This document shows, one piece after another, positions 11,701 through 26,300 of a stretch of 64,000 nt of DNA (its first letter is position 1; each line of letters begins with the position of its first letter). This stretch comes from Paramecium sonneborni (taxonomy: Eukaryota; Ciliophora; Oligohymenophorea; Peniculida; Parameciidae): assembly GCA_905182985.1 (NCBI GenBank), contig CAJJDN010000008.1:872626-936625 (forward strand), in the 5' to 3' direction. The position numbers and the translations under genes are program-made. The notes under the pieces were generated by a model. That model did no database searches and was not told the DNA's origin. It worked only from the letters and a program-made list of their open reading frames with translations.

Positions 11701-14700
11701 TGAATATATATATAGTGAAAATTTATTGAGAATGCTTAATACAGAAACATAAGAAACTGAATCTTAAGAATCTTTATTATTTTCAAGTTTATTTCATGCT
11801 ATTGAAGCTGCGAATAAAGGATTGAAAGCTGGTATCAATAGTTTAGTACTAGATGCTTCTAAATAAGTTTGGAATTTATGTGCCAGATTAGAAGAAAGTG
11901 CTTAAAATAGAAAACATTTAATTAAACCAGTATATTCTTGCTTAAATTATTTAAAAGAATGCAAAGAAAAAAGTGAACCTGATTTAGTTTTATTGTTAGC
12001 TTAATTACTCTTTAAAAGTGCTTTAGAAAATGAAGATTATAAATTAGGAGAAATGGCTGCTGATATGGTATTTGAATTAGTACCTAAAAATATGGCTAAA
12101 CCTATTTGGGAANNNNNNNNNNNNNNNNNNNNNNNNNNNNNNNNNNNNNNNNNNNNNNNNNNNNNNNNNNNNNNNNNNNNNNNNNNNNNNNNNNNNNNNN
12201 NNNNNNNNNNNNNNNNNNNNNNNNNNNNNNNNNNNNNNNNNNNNNNNNNNNNNNNNNNNNNNNNNNNNNNNNNNNNNNNNNNNNNNNNNNNNNNNNNNNN
12301 NNNNNNNNNNNNNNNNNNNNNNNNNNNNNNNNNNNNNNNNNNNNNNNNNNNNNNNNNNNNNNNNNNNNNNNNNNNNNNNNNNNNNNNNNNNNNNNNNNNN
12401 NNNNNNNNNNNNNNNNNNNNNNNNNNNNNNNNNNNNNNNNNNNNCAATTAAAGCAAGAGTTTCAGGAACAGCAAAAACTAGTGCAGCTAAACCAGGAGCA
12501 TAATAAGATAAAAAAGGATCTAAATAACCATAATAATCATCTTCAGATAGTGTTATTTTTGATGTTGTTTCACAATTAGAAATTATTTAAAATTCCACTA
12601 ATAAAGCTTAAACATAAGATTTAATTAAAAAATGTTTTGAAACACTTGTTGGATGGACAGCTAAAGAAAATGATGAAACTGAACTTGAATTACATGCTGA
12701 ATTATGGGCAAGATTAGCAAGATTGTCATTAAATGAAGAAACTATATTAATGTATAAGTATTCACTTAGATGTGTTTAATATTCATTGTAATTATTAACA
12801 TCTGATTTATCAACAATTCCAGCTTCCCGTTTAAGATGGTATTCTTTAGCTGAATATATATATAGTGAAAATTTATTGAGAATGCTTAATACAGAAACAT
12901 AAGAAACTGAATCTTAAGAATCTTTATTATTTTCAAGTTTATTTCATGCTATTGAAGCTGCGAATAAAGGATTGAAAGCTGGTATCAATAGTTTAGTACT
13001 AGATGCTTCTAAATAAGTTTGGAATTTATGTGCCAGATTAGAAGAAAGTGCTTAAAATAGAAAACATTTAATTAAACCAGTATATTCTTGCTTAAATTAT
13101 TTAAAAGAATGCAAAGAAAAAAGTGAACCTGATTTAGTTTTATTGTTAGCTTAATTACTCTTTAAAAGTGCTTTAGAAAATGAAGATTATAAATTAGGAG
13201 AAATGGCTGCTGATATGGTATTTGAATTAGTACCTAAAAATATGGCTAAACCTATTTGGGAAGCCAAAATGATCTTTATGAGTAAATAAGGTAAAAATGA
13301 ATTATAGGCTATTGTAAATATGAAAGAAGCAGATGCATCTTTATAAGCTAAGGTTTGGATCAGATTAGCTAGAGTTTCAAATAATCTCTATAAATAATAT
13401 ACAGCATATAATAAAGCTATTGAATTATTAAAAAAAGATTCATCTGTTGAAATAGTTGAAGTTTTAATTGAATTTTCAGAATGGTTGTTAAGAAATGGAA
13501 ATGAAAAATAATTAGTAATTGAAAATTTAATGTAAGCAGCAGATACTTTAATAGAAATTGAAATGGAAGATGATGAAGAAGAAGATGAAGGTGATGAAGA
13601 ACAAAATTCTTCTACTATTTTTAGCAGAAGTACTAGAGGTAAAAAATCAACAGTTTCTAAATAATCTAAATAAAAATCTAAAATGACAAAGAAAACTACT
13701 AAAAATACTGTAAAATAAAATAAAAGTAAAGAACAAAAATCATAAATTTCTGGACAGAAATCAGGTAATCAAAGATTTTCAAGAGCTGCTAATGTAAGAA
13801 CAACAACAATTAAAAGCAATAAATAAAAGTCTAAAATATTTAGACCAAGAGAAGAAGAAGCTAATCCTAATAGATTGAATTGTGCTCATTATGAGAGATT
13901 AATGAGAATTCATATTATGTTAGCTATGATTGCTGATACTATGGAATAATCTATTCAATTTGCTATTGATGCTAAAGTATTTTTAGTTAAAATCATTGAA
14001 ATCTCATTTTAAACTATGAATGAATTCGAAGAAAATGCTGCTAAATATACTAATATTATTGATGAAAAAACAAGCAAATAATAATAATAATAACCTAAAC
14101 CTTAATAATAAGATGATTTTTCTCCAAGATATCTTTTACCTACTTGCATCTAAGATTGGATTAAATTACAGTTTAGTAAAGAGTTTTTAGAAAGAGTTAA
14201 AAGTTATGAAGACTTTAATTTTATGGGAAAATATTTATTTGATAAAGCATAGTTAACATATACTTATATAAATAATCTTATTTCTATTTTTGAAAAATAT
14301 GGACTCCAAATTCATAATATACCGATTTTTGTATTTTAGAAATTCTTTGTCAAGGAAATATTAAACAATTCTTATCTTGATAGATTAATTGATGTAAGAT
14401 TTAGTAAATGCTTACATTTAGTAGGATTTCATGGTGAAGCTGATTAAATGTATTAATAATCTAATATTGTTAAATTTAAATTAACAGAATAAGATAAAAA
14501 ATAATTGTTGGCTAAAACAGAATCAAGTGTTTTACAATAAAATCGTTCTAGACCTGCTGATATTATGGAATAAAATCTACCTTAAGCCAACATTATTAGT
14601 GAGATCTTTGTATATACAATTTTAACAGATCTAGGAAATGAATTAATATATTAGGGTGAAATTTATAGAGCAAAAGAATTATTAGCTGAATCTCATAAGC

Positions 14701-17646
14701 ATGCCAAAATTGTTTCAGATTTAGAATTAATGGGCAGAATCTTATGTCTTTAAGGATCAATTGCATTCTTAGAAGGGGAGTTTAAAGATTCAATCGAAAA
14801 TCATAAACTTTCCCATAAATTAATTAAAAATGTAAGTTAATGGGAGATTTCATCAATTGAAACTTATAAAACATTGTATAAGCTTGGCAAATACGATGAT
14901 ATTAGACAATTTTTAAAACAAATCACAGAAGTTTTATTAGAGGTTTTAAATAAGCCAAATTATTAGCCAAATAAATTATAGATATATCAAACATTAACAA
15001 CTTTGTATATATTATAATCTAAAATTTCATCAAAAGATTTATACAAAGAATTTTCTTATGATACTTTTAAATTAATAGCAGAAAACTTAGAAAAATCATT
15101 AAAATGTATATAACATGGAGGATTTATGACTCATTAACTTGATTTGATCATAAATTTAGTAAAAAAGATTCTAATTTTTATTCGAAATAGAAATTATACT
15201 AAAATAGATCATGTAGAAATATATTTTAAAATAATATAAAGATTGCAAAATTCTATTTTAAAACCTTTAGAATAATAAAGTAGATCACTCTTAAAATACA
15301 CTTTATTAATAGAGAAAGAATAAGAATCCATAAGATCACCTATAATGGATTAATAAGCTAAAATACGAGTAATGATGGCTTCTTGCTTTATTGAAATGGG
15401 ATTGATTAAATGGTTGAGAAAATAATAATCTTTACCTGATCTTTAAGGATCTGATGATGAAAATAATAATGATTAACAAGAAGATAAACCAATAGAATAA
15501 TTAAGTAACTATGAACCACTATAAAAGTTTTTAACATAATTAACTATTAAAATTTAAAGAGCAATTCAACCATTGCCTTAAAGATTAGAATCTTTTGAAA
15601 AGGCTACAGCTATCTTGATATCTACATTGAAGTAATTAAAAAAAGATTCATTCTGGTACACAATAGCTGAAATTGAATTGGTCAGAGCTAAAAGATTCTT
15701 AGCAATAAGTAAATAATAGCTTGATGATGTATGGGAAATGCCTACACTATCTTAAGATTTATTATAAGTACACAATGACGAAGAAAATTAGTTTGATTAT
15801 AAGTCAGATGCTTTGTCAAGTGCTATTAAACTTATTAAAGATTTAGAATCTAAAGCATTCAATGTTTTGAAAGCAAAAGGAGATAATACAACTATTCCAT
15901 TAGAGTGGAGTATTTTTGGATATAAATAAATGAATTTTTACTTAAAAATGTTATATGAATCTGCATTAGATATATTAGGAATTAAAAGTCCAGATATTTC
16001 ATATGACTATTTGTGTAAGTTCCAACACTTTTCGTTTTGTGAATAAATGTTTAATATGGTCAGATAATCATTTTTTGGGAAACATAAAATGATAGTATAT
16101 ATAAGATTAATAAAAATGATAAACACAGTTTGTGGCTATTTAAGTTAGGATGCAATAAAATTACTTACTGAAACTAATAAATTATGGGATAATCTTATGA
16201 TATTTCCATTAACAGAATTATAATCTTAGTTGCAATAAAGTGCTGGTTTTTTGATTATGTAGATGAGTCAAAATAAAACATCTTTATATTTGGGATATTT
16301 GCATAATACAAAATCTCCAGTTTATAAAGTTTAAAAATTAGTATTAGATTCCAGAAACCATGATTAAATGAATTAGATGAAGTCTAATTTAGATTAGATT
16401 AAAAATAATTTAATAAAAACTCCTATAATCTAGTAATAAGATTTTATTAAACTTGAAGATGACATGGAAAAAGAATATATTAAATATTGTTAAGATGTAG
16501 AATAATTCATGAGCTTTATTCCATAGATGATAGATGAGAATATAAATACATAAGAAGAAGTGCCACCTCCTGTCATTGATCCTAAAGCACCTCCTCCAAA
16601 AAAAGATTAAGGAAAGTAAACTAAGGGTAAACCTGGAAAAGATGAAATAGCCTTATATGAATCTCCTTTAGAATAAGCTCCTGGTAAAATAGATACAGTT
16701 GTATTATTACTTGATCCAAAATTCTTTGATTATCCGATTGAATAATTGAGTGTGTTTTAGAAGGTGGCTGCAATGTCTAGAGATTTCAGCATGGCTGTTT
16801 ATGTGAGAAGATTAAAAAATGTAGGTTTCTAAGTTCAGTTAAACAATAGTTAAAAGGGGATAGAAAAAGATAAAATGAAATATTTAACTTATGACTTCAA
16901 AACAGAAGATTAAGATTTAAATTTAGAAGAGTTTAACCTATAAAAAACATTAAATGATGTCTAAAAATTTACACCTCAACTCAAATTTGAAGGAGTATTA
17001 TTATTTAATTAATTTAGACCTTTTCCTCCAGTAGATTAGCATCCTTAGGTGAACTACAAAAGTATTCATAGACAGGTTCTTCAATTATCTGGTACGGGTC
17101 TCCTGGAGTTTTGAATATCTTATCCTCAAAAGTAGTAATTGATCTTTCAGAAATAAACACTTCAAAGTTTTGGGTCATCTTTGATAAGATGAATGCAAAA
17201 AAGAGTTTGATAGAAAAATTCACATCTTTAGATCCAGATGGAGAGAAAACTCATATTCTAGAATAGAGTTTTAAAATCTCTGTCTTTTTGACTCTAATTG
17301 ATGTAAGCACTATTTTAACAACTTAATGGTCTCCATAAACTGTAGAATATCTTAAAGCATTTGATAATTTAATTAAATAACTAACTGAAGATATATATGT
17401 GGCTGCATGCTTATAAAAATATAAAGTATAGATTTTTATAATTTGTGATAGGCTCCAATAATTAAATATGAGGATGAAAATGGAAATATTATAGATAAGA
17501 AACCATAACCAGTTGAAGTCAAAAAAGGAGCTAAAACTGAACCTATTTAAGATACTTCAAATTGGAAAGAAATTTATATAGAGAAAAAGCGTATCTATAC
17601 TCATAATTTTGTATTCGTGGGTTTGCCGAATTTAAGACTGATTTGA
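8763..17646 (+). CDS. CFAP46: CFAP46 homologue, central-pair apparatus protein (contains assembly gap)
   Basis: A very long helical, TPR-like protein that I identify as CFAP46 (FAP46/TTC40). In other organisms this is a scaffold of the C1d projection of the axonemal central pair, needed for normal ciliary beating. Introns are at 8906-8928 (23 nt), 17049-17071 (23 nt) and 17426-17451 (26 nt). The gene contains 332 Ns and a perfect repeat of 818 bp. Removing the 1,150-bp repeat-plus-gap restores one frame, and the coding length then becomes exactly 2,554 codons (2,553 residues), close to the size of known CFAP46 proteins. A Lys/Ser-rich linker lies mid-protein and a Pro/Lys-rich segment near the C-terminus. 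The family call rests on length, helical repeats and remembered similarity, so other large ciliary TPR proteins are the alternative. Confidence 0.8.
11295..13262. repeat. Perfect 818-bp duplication flanking the N gap (assembly artefact)
   Basis: Bases 11295-12112 recur at 12445-13262 at a constant offset of 1,150, with every block I compared identical. The first copy stops exactly where the Ns begin and the second starts exactly where they end. That is the signature of two contigs whose overlapping ends were scaffolded instead of merged. Deleting 1,150 bases returns the CFAP46 frame, whereas a true insertion of this length would break it. Confidence 0.93.
12113..12444. other. Assembly gap (332 N)
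   Basis: A run of undetermined bases inside CFAP46. Because the flanks overlap perfectly, the gap probably contains no real missing sequence. Confidence 0.98.
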
Positions 17647-17665
17647 TTTATTTTTATTAAATATA

Positions 17666-18089
17666 ATGTTTACCGAGTAACCCTATTATGAGGCAAAAGT
17701 ATTCTTAAAATCATACAATGATGCCCTTTCCTGTTTGAGGTATTTTCTTATTTAAAGAATTTAAATAGAGAAGCAGCTGAATACAAGGCTCATGTTGAAT
17801 TTTAAGAGCATGCTCTTTAATCCCTTGCAAATGCTCGCACAAGATAAGAAGTAATAAAAATACATAAAATAGCTTGATGTGAGAGATGGTTAAGTTGTAC
17901 CTGGACTTAATTTTGCTTAATCTAAATCAACTAAGCTCTTCTAATTTTCTAAGTATAACTTTTACATTTTAATACAGTCATGTGTTTTCCAAGTACTTAA
18001 AGGGATTTGAGGAATACACAGGCAATTTTAAGGGCTTCTAATAGATTCTGAGCGATGGTCTTAAGAAGATGAAGTCAGATGTAAAATGA
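17666..18089 (+). CDS. Small hypothetical protein (115 residues)
   Basis: Four exons separated by introns at 17740-17768 (29 nt), 17851-17872 (22 nt) and 17953-17977 (25 nt); the remainder is exactly 116 codons including TGA. The product is mixed helical, with NDALSCLREAAEYKAHVEF near the start and HVFSKYLKGFEEYTG later, and has no obvious membrane span or Cys motif. Codons are noticeably less AT-biased than in the neighbours, as in the ATP synthase gene just downstream, which may mean high expression. I do not recognise the family. Because it lies head to tail with the ATP synthase beta gene, a mitochondrial role is conceivable but unsupported. Confidence 0.7.
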
Positions 18090-18302
18090 GATATGATCAA
18101 TGAAATTATATTATTATATCAACAAAGATAGTATTAATATTGAAAGCCATATGATATGAAGAGAAGGTTTTTAATGTGGTAATTATCTTTATTAAGAAAT
18201 AAATATTGGTACATTTAAGGGAGTAATAGCTTCATTAGAAAAATGGCTATTTAAATACAAATATCCATTCATGGAATATCTAAATTTATTTTAATAAATA
18301 AA

Positions 18303-19895
<1,593 letters not shown>

Positions 19896-20005
19896 AAAAT
19901 ATCTACATTAACATTTAAATAAAAATAATATTGTTCTTCATATAATCGATATATTAATTTTATCATCCTATTCAATCATTTAAATACTTCATTTATTTTT
20001 TATTT

Positions 20006-21502
20006 ATGTATTCAAACAATTTCAAATCTCGGTTAAACAACTCTGCATTTAAGGATAAGCTTGTCTCTTCTAGAGATTGCTAAAATGCCTAACCAAAATC
20101 ATAATAGAAACAAATCCTAAAGAAATTCTACTAAACTTAAAATCTTAGTAAATTAATCAATCAAGGTTAAAAGAAATTCTCCATGAATACATAAGCACCC
20201 TCAATGAATATTTTTCTTAATAATACACCAAGGCATGCTACTCCATAACTTAATAAAATTAATTAAGAAGTATCTCTTATTAAATTAACTCTAGTATTAT
20301 TTTGCTAAACAAACAAAATTATAAACTACTCTACACTTATCTGAACAAATAAGCAAAACGCTTTAATCAGTGTTTAATAAATCAAATCATAATTTTAATC
20401 AAGAAAATTCCAAAAAAAATACATGCAAAACCAACACAGATAGAAAATATAATGTAAATTCCTTAGATTCCACTAAATTAATTCAAAAATTAAAAACAGA
20501 AATTCAAGAATTCAAAGTAACTACAGATAAAATTGACAATTAAATAAATTCTTCTAAACTTTTTAGTTTAGATGATTTTGTCTCTTAAGTGACAACACCA
20601 AATCTTTCAAAATCTAAGTGTTTGATATTACCTTTCAAATAAACTAAGTCATTATCTCCTACCAATAGAGTATTATCTTTAAAAAAAAACAGTATTTCTT
20701 GTGCATATTTTAGAAAACATATATTATGTTTCAGCAATGTTTGAATCAATAAGGAATTAAAATGATCTAATGAGTTCAATATTTTATGATCATGCAATCT
20801 AAACTTACAGCAGTATAGACTTCTGTTTGAGGTAATCAGAAAAAGATTTACGTCAAATATAAGAAAAAATGATAAAATGGCCTAAACAAAATATAAAATG
20901 TAAAATCATCTTAGATTAAAGTTAATAAAACAATAGTGTTTGATTTAGATGAGACATTAATACACTGTAATGAGGATAACACAATAAAATCAGAAATTTT
21001 ATTACCAATAACTTTTCCTTCGGGAGAAATTGTACAAGCAGGAATAAATGTACGTCCATGGGCAAAAGAAATTATAATAAAATTATCAGAAGTTTGTGAA
21101 GTTGTAATATTTACAGCATCACATAAATGTTATGCATCTTAGGTTATTGAGTTTTTAGATAAAAATAAAGTAGTATCTGCAACATTATTCAGAGATTAGT
21201 GCATAGTCACAAGCGAAGGAGTATATATTAAAGATCTCAGGATATTAGGAAGGGATATGAAAGATGTAGTTTTGATAGATAATGCTGCCTACAGTTTTGG
21301 TGTCCACATTGAAAATGGAATACCTATTATACCTTACTACGATAATAAAGCTGATAAAGAATTAAGATAATTGTATGATTTTCTGATCACTAATGTTCTT
21401 CCTTCATTTGATTGTAGAAAAGTCTTACAAAAAACGTTTAGATTAAGGGAATTTGTAAATTTCATTAGTCCAAAAATCGCTATTGAAAAACTATATCGTT
21501 GA
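20006..21502 (+). CDS. FCP1/SCP-type (HAD-family) protein phosphatase
   Basis: A 475-residue protein with a C-terminal phosphatase domain of the NIF/FCP1/SCP family. The catalytic DxDxT motif is D290-L-D292-E-T (VFDLDETLIHC). Downstream the INVRPWAKEII, VVIFTASHKCYA and LGRDMKDVVLIDN blocks match the family. SCP enzymes remove phosphate from Ser/Thr, for example in the RNA polymerase II CTD. The N-terminal 280 residues are Ser/Asn/Lys-rich and family-specific. Introns at 20270-20294 (25 nt), 20692-20713 (22 nt) and 20900-20921 (22 nt) were found from frame changes, and the total is exactly 476 codons. The last intron lies ten codons before the catalytic motif. Confidence 0.9.
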
Positions 21503-21707
21503 TCAAAAATATTTAAATATTTAAAAATTCTTTTATTACCCATGCATATCTTATATCTTTGTGAATAATTAATATTTGATTTCTCTCGTTTAAATAACTC
21601 AATTTTTATCATTATTTTACTAATCCAATCATAAAAGATTCAAATCAGATATTTATCAAATTATTATATAATCATTATTTGATTAAAATTAATTATAATT
21701 TATCATC

Positions 21708-23106
<1,399 letters not shown>

Positions 23107-23328
23107 AATTGGGTATGATAATTATTCAAATTTTTTATTTTTCCATTTCTAATTCGAAAATTTTTTTAATAAATTTTCATTTCTATTTATATTTAACTTT
23201 GTAATATTTCTTGTTTATTAATGTTTTGCCATCTGTTAGATAAAAAAAATCTATTTTGATTCTAATACTTTATATATTGATATTTTAATGATATATTTAT
23301 TAATTATAAAAAAATATATTGATTCTTT

Positions 23329-26300
23329 ATGGAAGGTATAACAGTTTTTATTATCTATTAGAACCAACAAACGATCATCTATAAATAGCGAAAAAACAAA
23401 TCTATGTTGGAAACTACTCTTAAGCTGTATTTTTTTAAATTATTTTAGATTGAACTTTTAGAAGCAATTATTGAAAATGACAATTAAAACATAGAAGCCT
23501 ATAACTTATTAGCCTATGCTATTAAGAATGACTTAGAAAATACTACAGATGGATATATGAGAAGTTTAGAAATCATGCATAAAGCATTAGAAGTAAAAGA
23601 TTTTTTCATATATAGATTCTCCCGAATAATACATTAACCTTGTTCAATATGGCTTCGACATATTATGAAATGTAAGATTTTGCTTAAGCAATAACCTATT
23701 ATTAATAACTTATTCAAAATAACAAAGTTAATGACTATCGGGCCTATTTTAATTTAGCAATGTGCTATGAGAAAGCAGGTGAAAACTAACAAGCTTTAGA
23801 AATGTATTAGCAAGTAAATAATTTTCTTATAACTAGTCTATTCGAAGCAATCCAAATTTTTCGAGTGCTGTTATAAATTATTCAAATCTGCTTATGTAAA
23901 TGGGCAAGCAAGCCCAAGCTAGATACACATTAGAAAACTATCTAAAAAATAATAAAGGAGATATGAGAGCCTTGAATAATTTAAATATTATTTTGGCCGA
24001 AAAATAAATCGATTAAAAAGTGGAAGAAAATTTTAAGAAAATTAATCAAAGTGGAGCAATAACAAGTGTTTATAATAATGGTGTGTTTTTATCAAAATAA
24101 GGAAAGTTATAGGAAGCCTTATAAATTTTTAAATAATTGGTTGATAAACTAAAAGATGATGTGGATGAACCACTACTATTATTATCTCATGTAAATTAAG
24201 GAGTATTATTTGAAAAGCTTAATGATTATGATTCTGCCATTTAAAAGTATAATTATGTATGAATTCTTTAATCATTAGATCTTAGATAATTTTTCAAAAG
24301 AGATTAATAGTGAGGAATTTCTGAATAGAATAGCAGTATTGAAATAAAAGGAAAAGGAAAGATAAAAGTTGTTTGCCCCAAAAATTATGAGTAAAACTTA
24401 AACTTAATGGAAGCAACCTTAGCAGCAACAATAATAAGCTTAAGCAAAGATAAACAATTTGAGTAAACATGTTAATAATTCTAGTGAAATAATCTCCAGA
24501 TAAATATAAGTAATAATAGCCTGCTTTAGTTCCAATTAATAACAACAATAATAAAAAATAATAATAATTACCTGTTTAGATATAAAAACAGCCCTAATAA
24601 TTAATTCAGAGTTAACCACATCCTTTTAGCTAACAACAATAAAGATAAAATTAATAACAATAATAGCAGCTTCCTCACTAACCCATAAGAAGGCCATCAG
24701 CAGTGAAAAATATATCAAATCAACAAAGTTTATAAAGTGATAAAATTTCATCTTAATAATAATTTGATGAGCATCAATCAAGCATTGAATAATTATCCAT
24801 GGTATAGCCTGTAGAAACAGGTTAAAGATTTGTTAAATAAAATTCTTTAAAGCTTGATTAGAAAAAAAGGCATTCTAGAGATAATTCTCAACATTAAAAG
24901 TTTCATGAAGAAATAATCAATGATTTAAATAATGAGATTCAGAACCAATAAAGAACGAAAACAGAAGAGCAAGGAAAACCTAAAAATCAGTTTAAAGAAA
25001 AATTTAGCTTCTAAGAATCTTAACCAGATTAAGAACCATAGTAGCCAAAAGATTAATTTACTTTTTAAGGAAACTCAGATCCTTATAGACTATCTTCTAT
25101 TAAGGAAAGATCTATGGAAATAGGAGAGTCTCAAAGAGTTAAATCTGGAAAATAAAGAAATTAAGATAAATCTTCTAAAACCATCTTAGAAGAAGTAAAT
25201 GAAGGAGCTAAACAGCAGCAATCTAAAGTTTCTTTAGATTTATAAAATAAAGAGCTACATTTAGAATAAGAAGAGAACTAAGTGACATTTAAACCGAAGG
25301 AAGAATAACAAGCAAATACACTTGAAGAACAATAAATAAAAAATTTTAAAAAAAGTTCTAGAGAATTTCAAAGATAATCATTGAATCTAAAAGAAAAGCA
25401 AAGTGATATAATATAAAAAAATTAATTTTAGGATGAATCATTTTAAAATAAAACCAATAAAGAAGAAAAAGAAGAATTAAATGTTGTAACATAAAATTAA
25501 AGTGATAAAAGGATAAGTTAAAACAAACCAAATAATTTGGAAAAAAAACCTTCATCAAGTTAATAGATCTCATAAAAATCATTAAATGAATCATAAAAAA
25601 ATGAGATTTAGGAAACAAAATAGAAATAAAAGAGTATTAAACATATTGATTAGAATGTTTTATCTAAAGATGATTAATAAGAAGGAGATTAGTTTAAATA
25701 AGAACAATAATAAAAAATTTATGAAGAATAAGAGAAATAGTTAGCTTAAAAATAGAAAAATCTAGAAATAGAATAGCAGGAAAAAGAACGATAATTAGAG
25801 ATAAAAAAAGAGTAAGAAAGAGAATAAGCTAAATAATAGAAAAAGCTGGAAGAAGAATAAAAAGAAAAAGAAAGATAATTAGAGTTGTAAAAAGAGTAAG
25901 AAAGATAAAAAGCTGAATAATAGATAAAACTGGAAGAAGAATAAAAAGAAAAAGAACGATAACTAGAATTGCAAAAAGAGTAGGAAAGATAACAAACAGA
26001 GTAATAGAAAAAACTTTAAGAAGAATAAAAAGAAAAGGAAAGATAATTAGAGTTATAATAAGAATAAGAAAGATTATAAGCAGAATAATTGAAAAATATG
26101 GAAGAAGAATAAAAAGAAAAAGAACGATAATTAGAGTTGTAAAAAGAGTAAGAAAGATAAAAAGCTGAATAATAGAAAAAACTGGAAGAAGAATAAAAAG
26201 AAAAAGAACGATAACTAGAATTGCAAAAAGAGTAGGAAAGATAACAAACAGAGTAATAGAAAAAACTTTAAGAAGAATAAAAAGAAAAGGAAAGATAATT

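Noticed and set aside
12037..12579. ORFs spanning the N gap
   Set aside because: Their length is made of Ns; the flanks belong to CFAP46 in another frame.
11295..13262. True tandem duplication within CFAP46
   Set aside because: Perfect identity, edges exactly at the N run, and a 1,150-bp offset that would break the frame all point to assembly.
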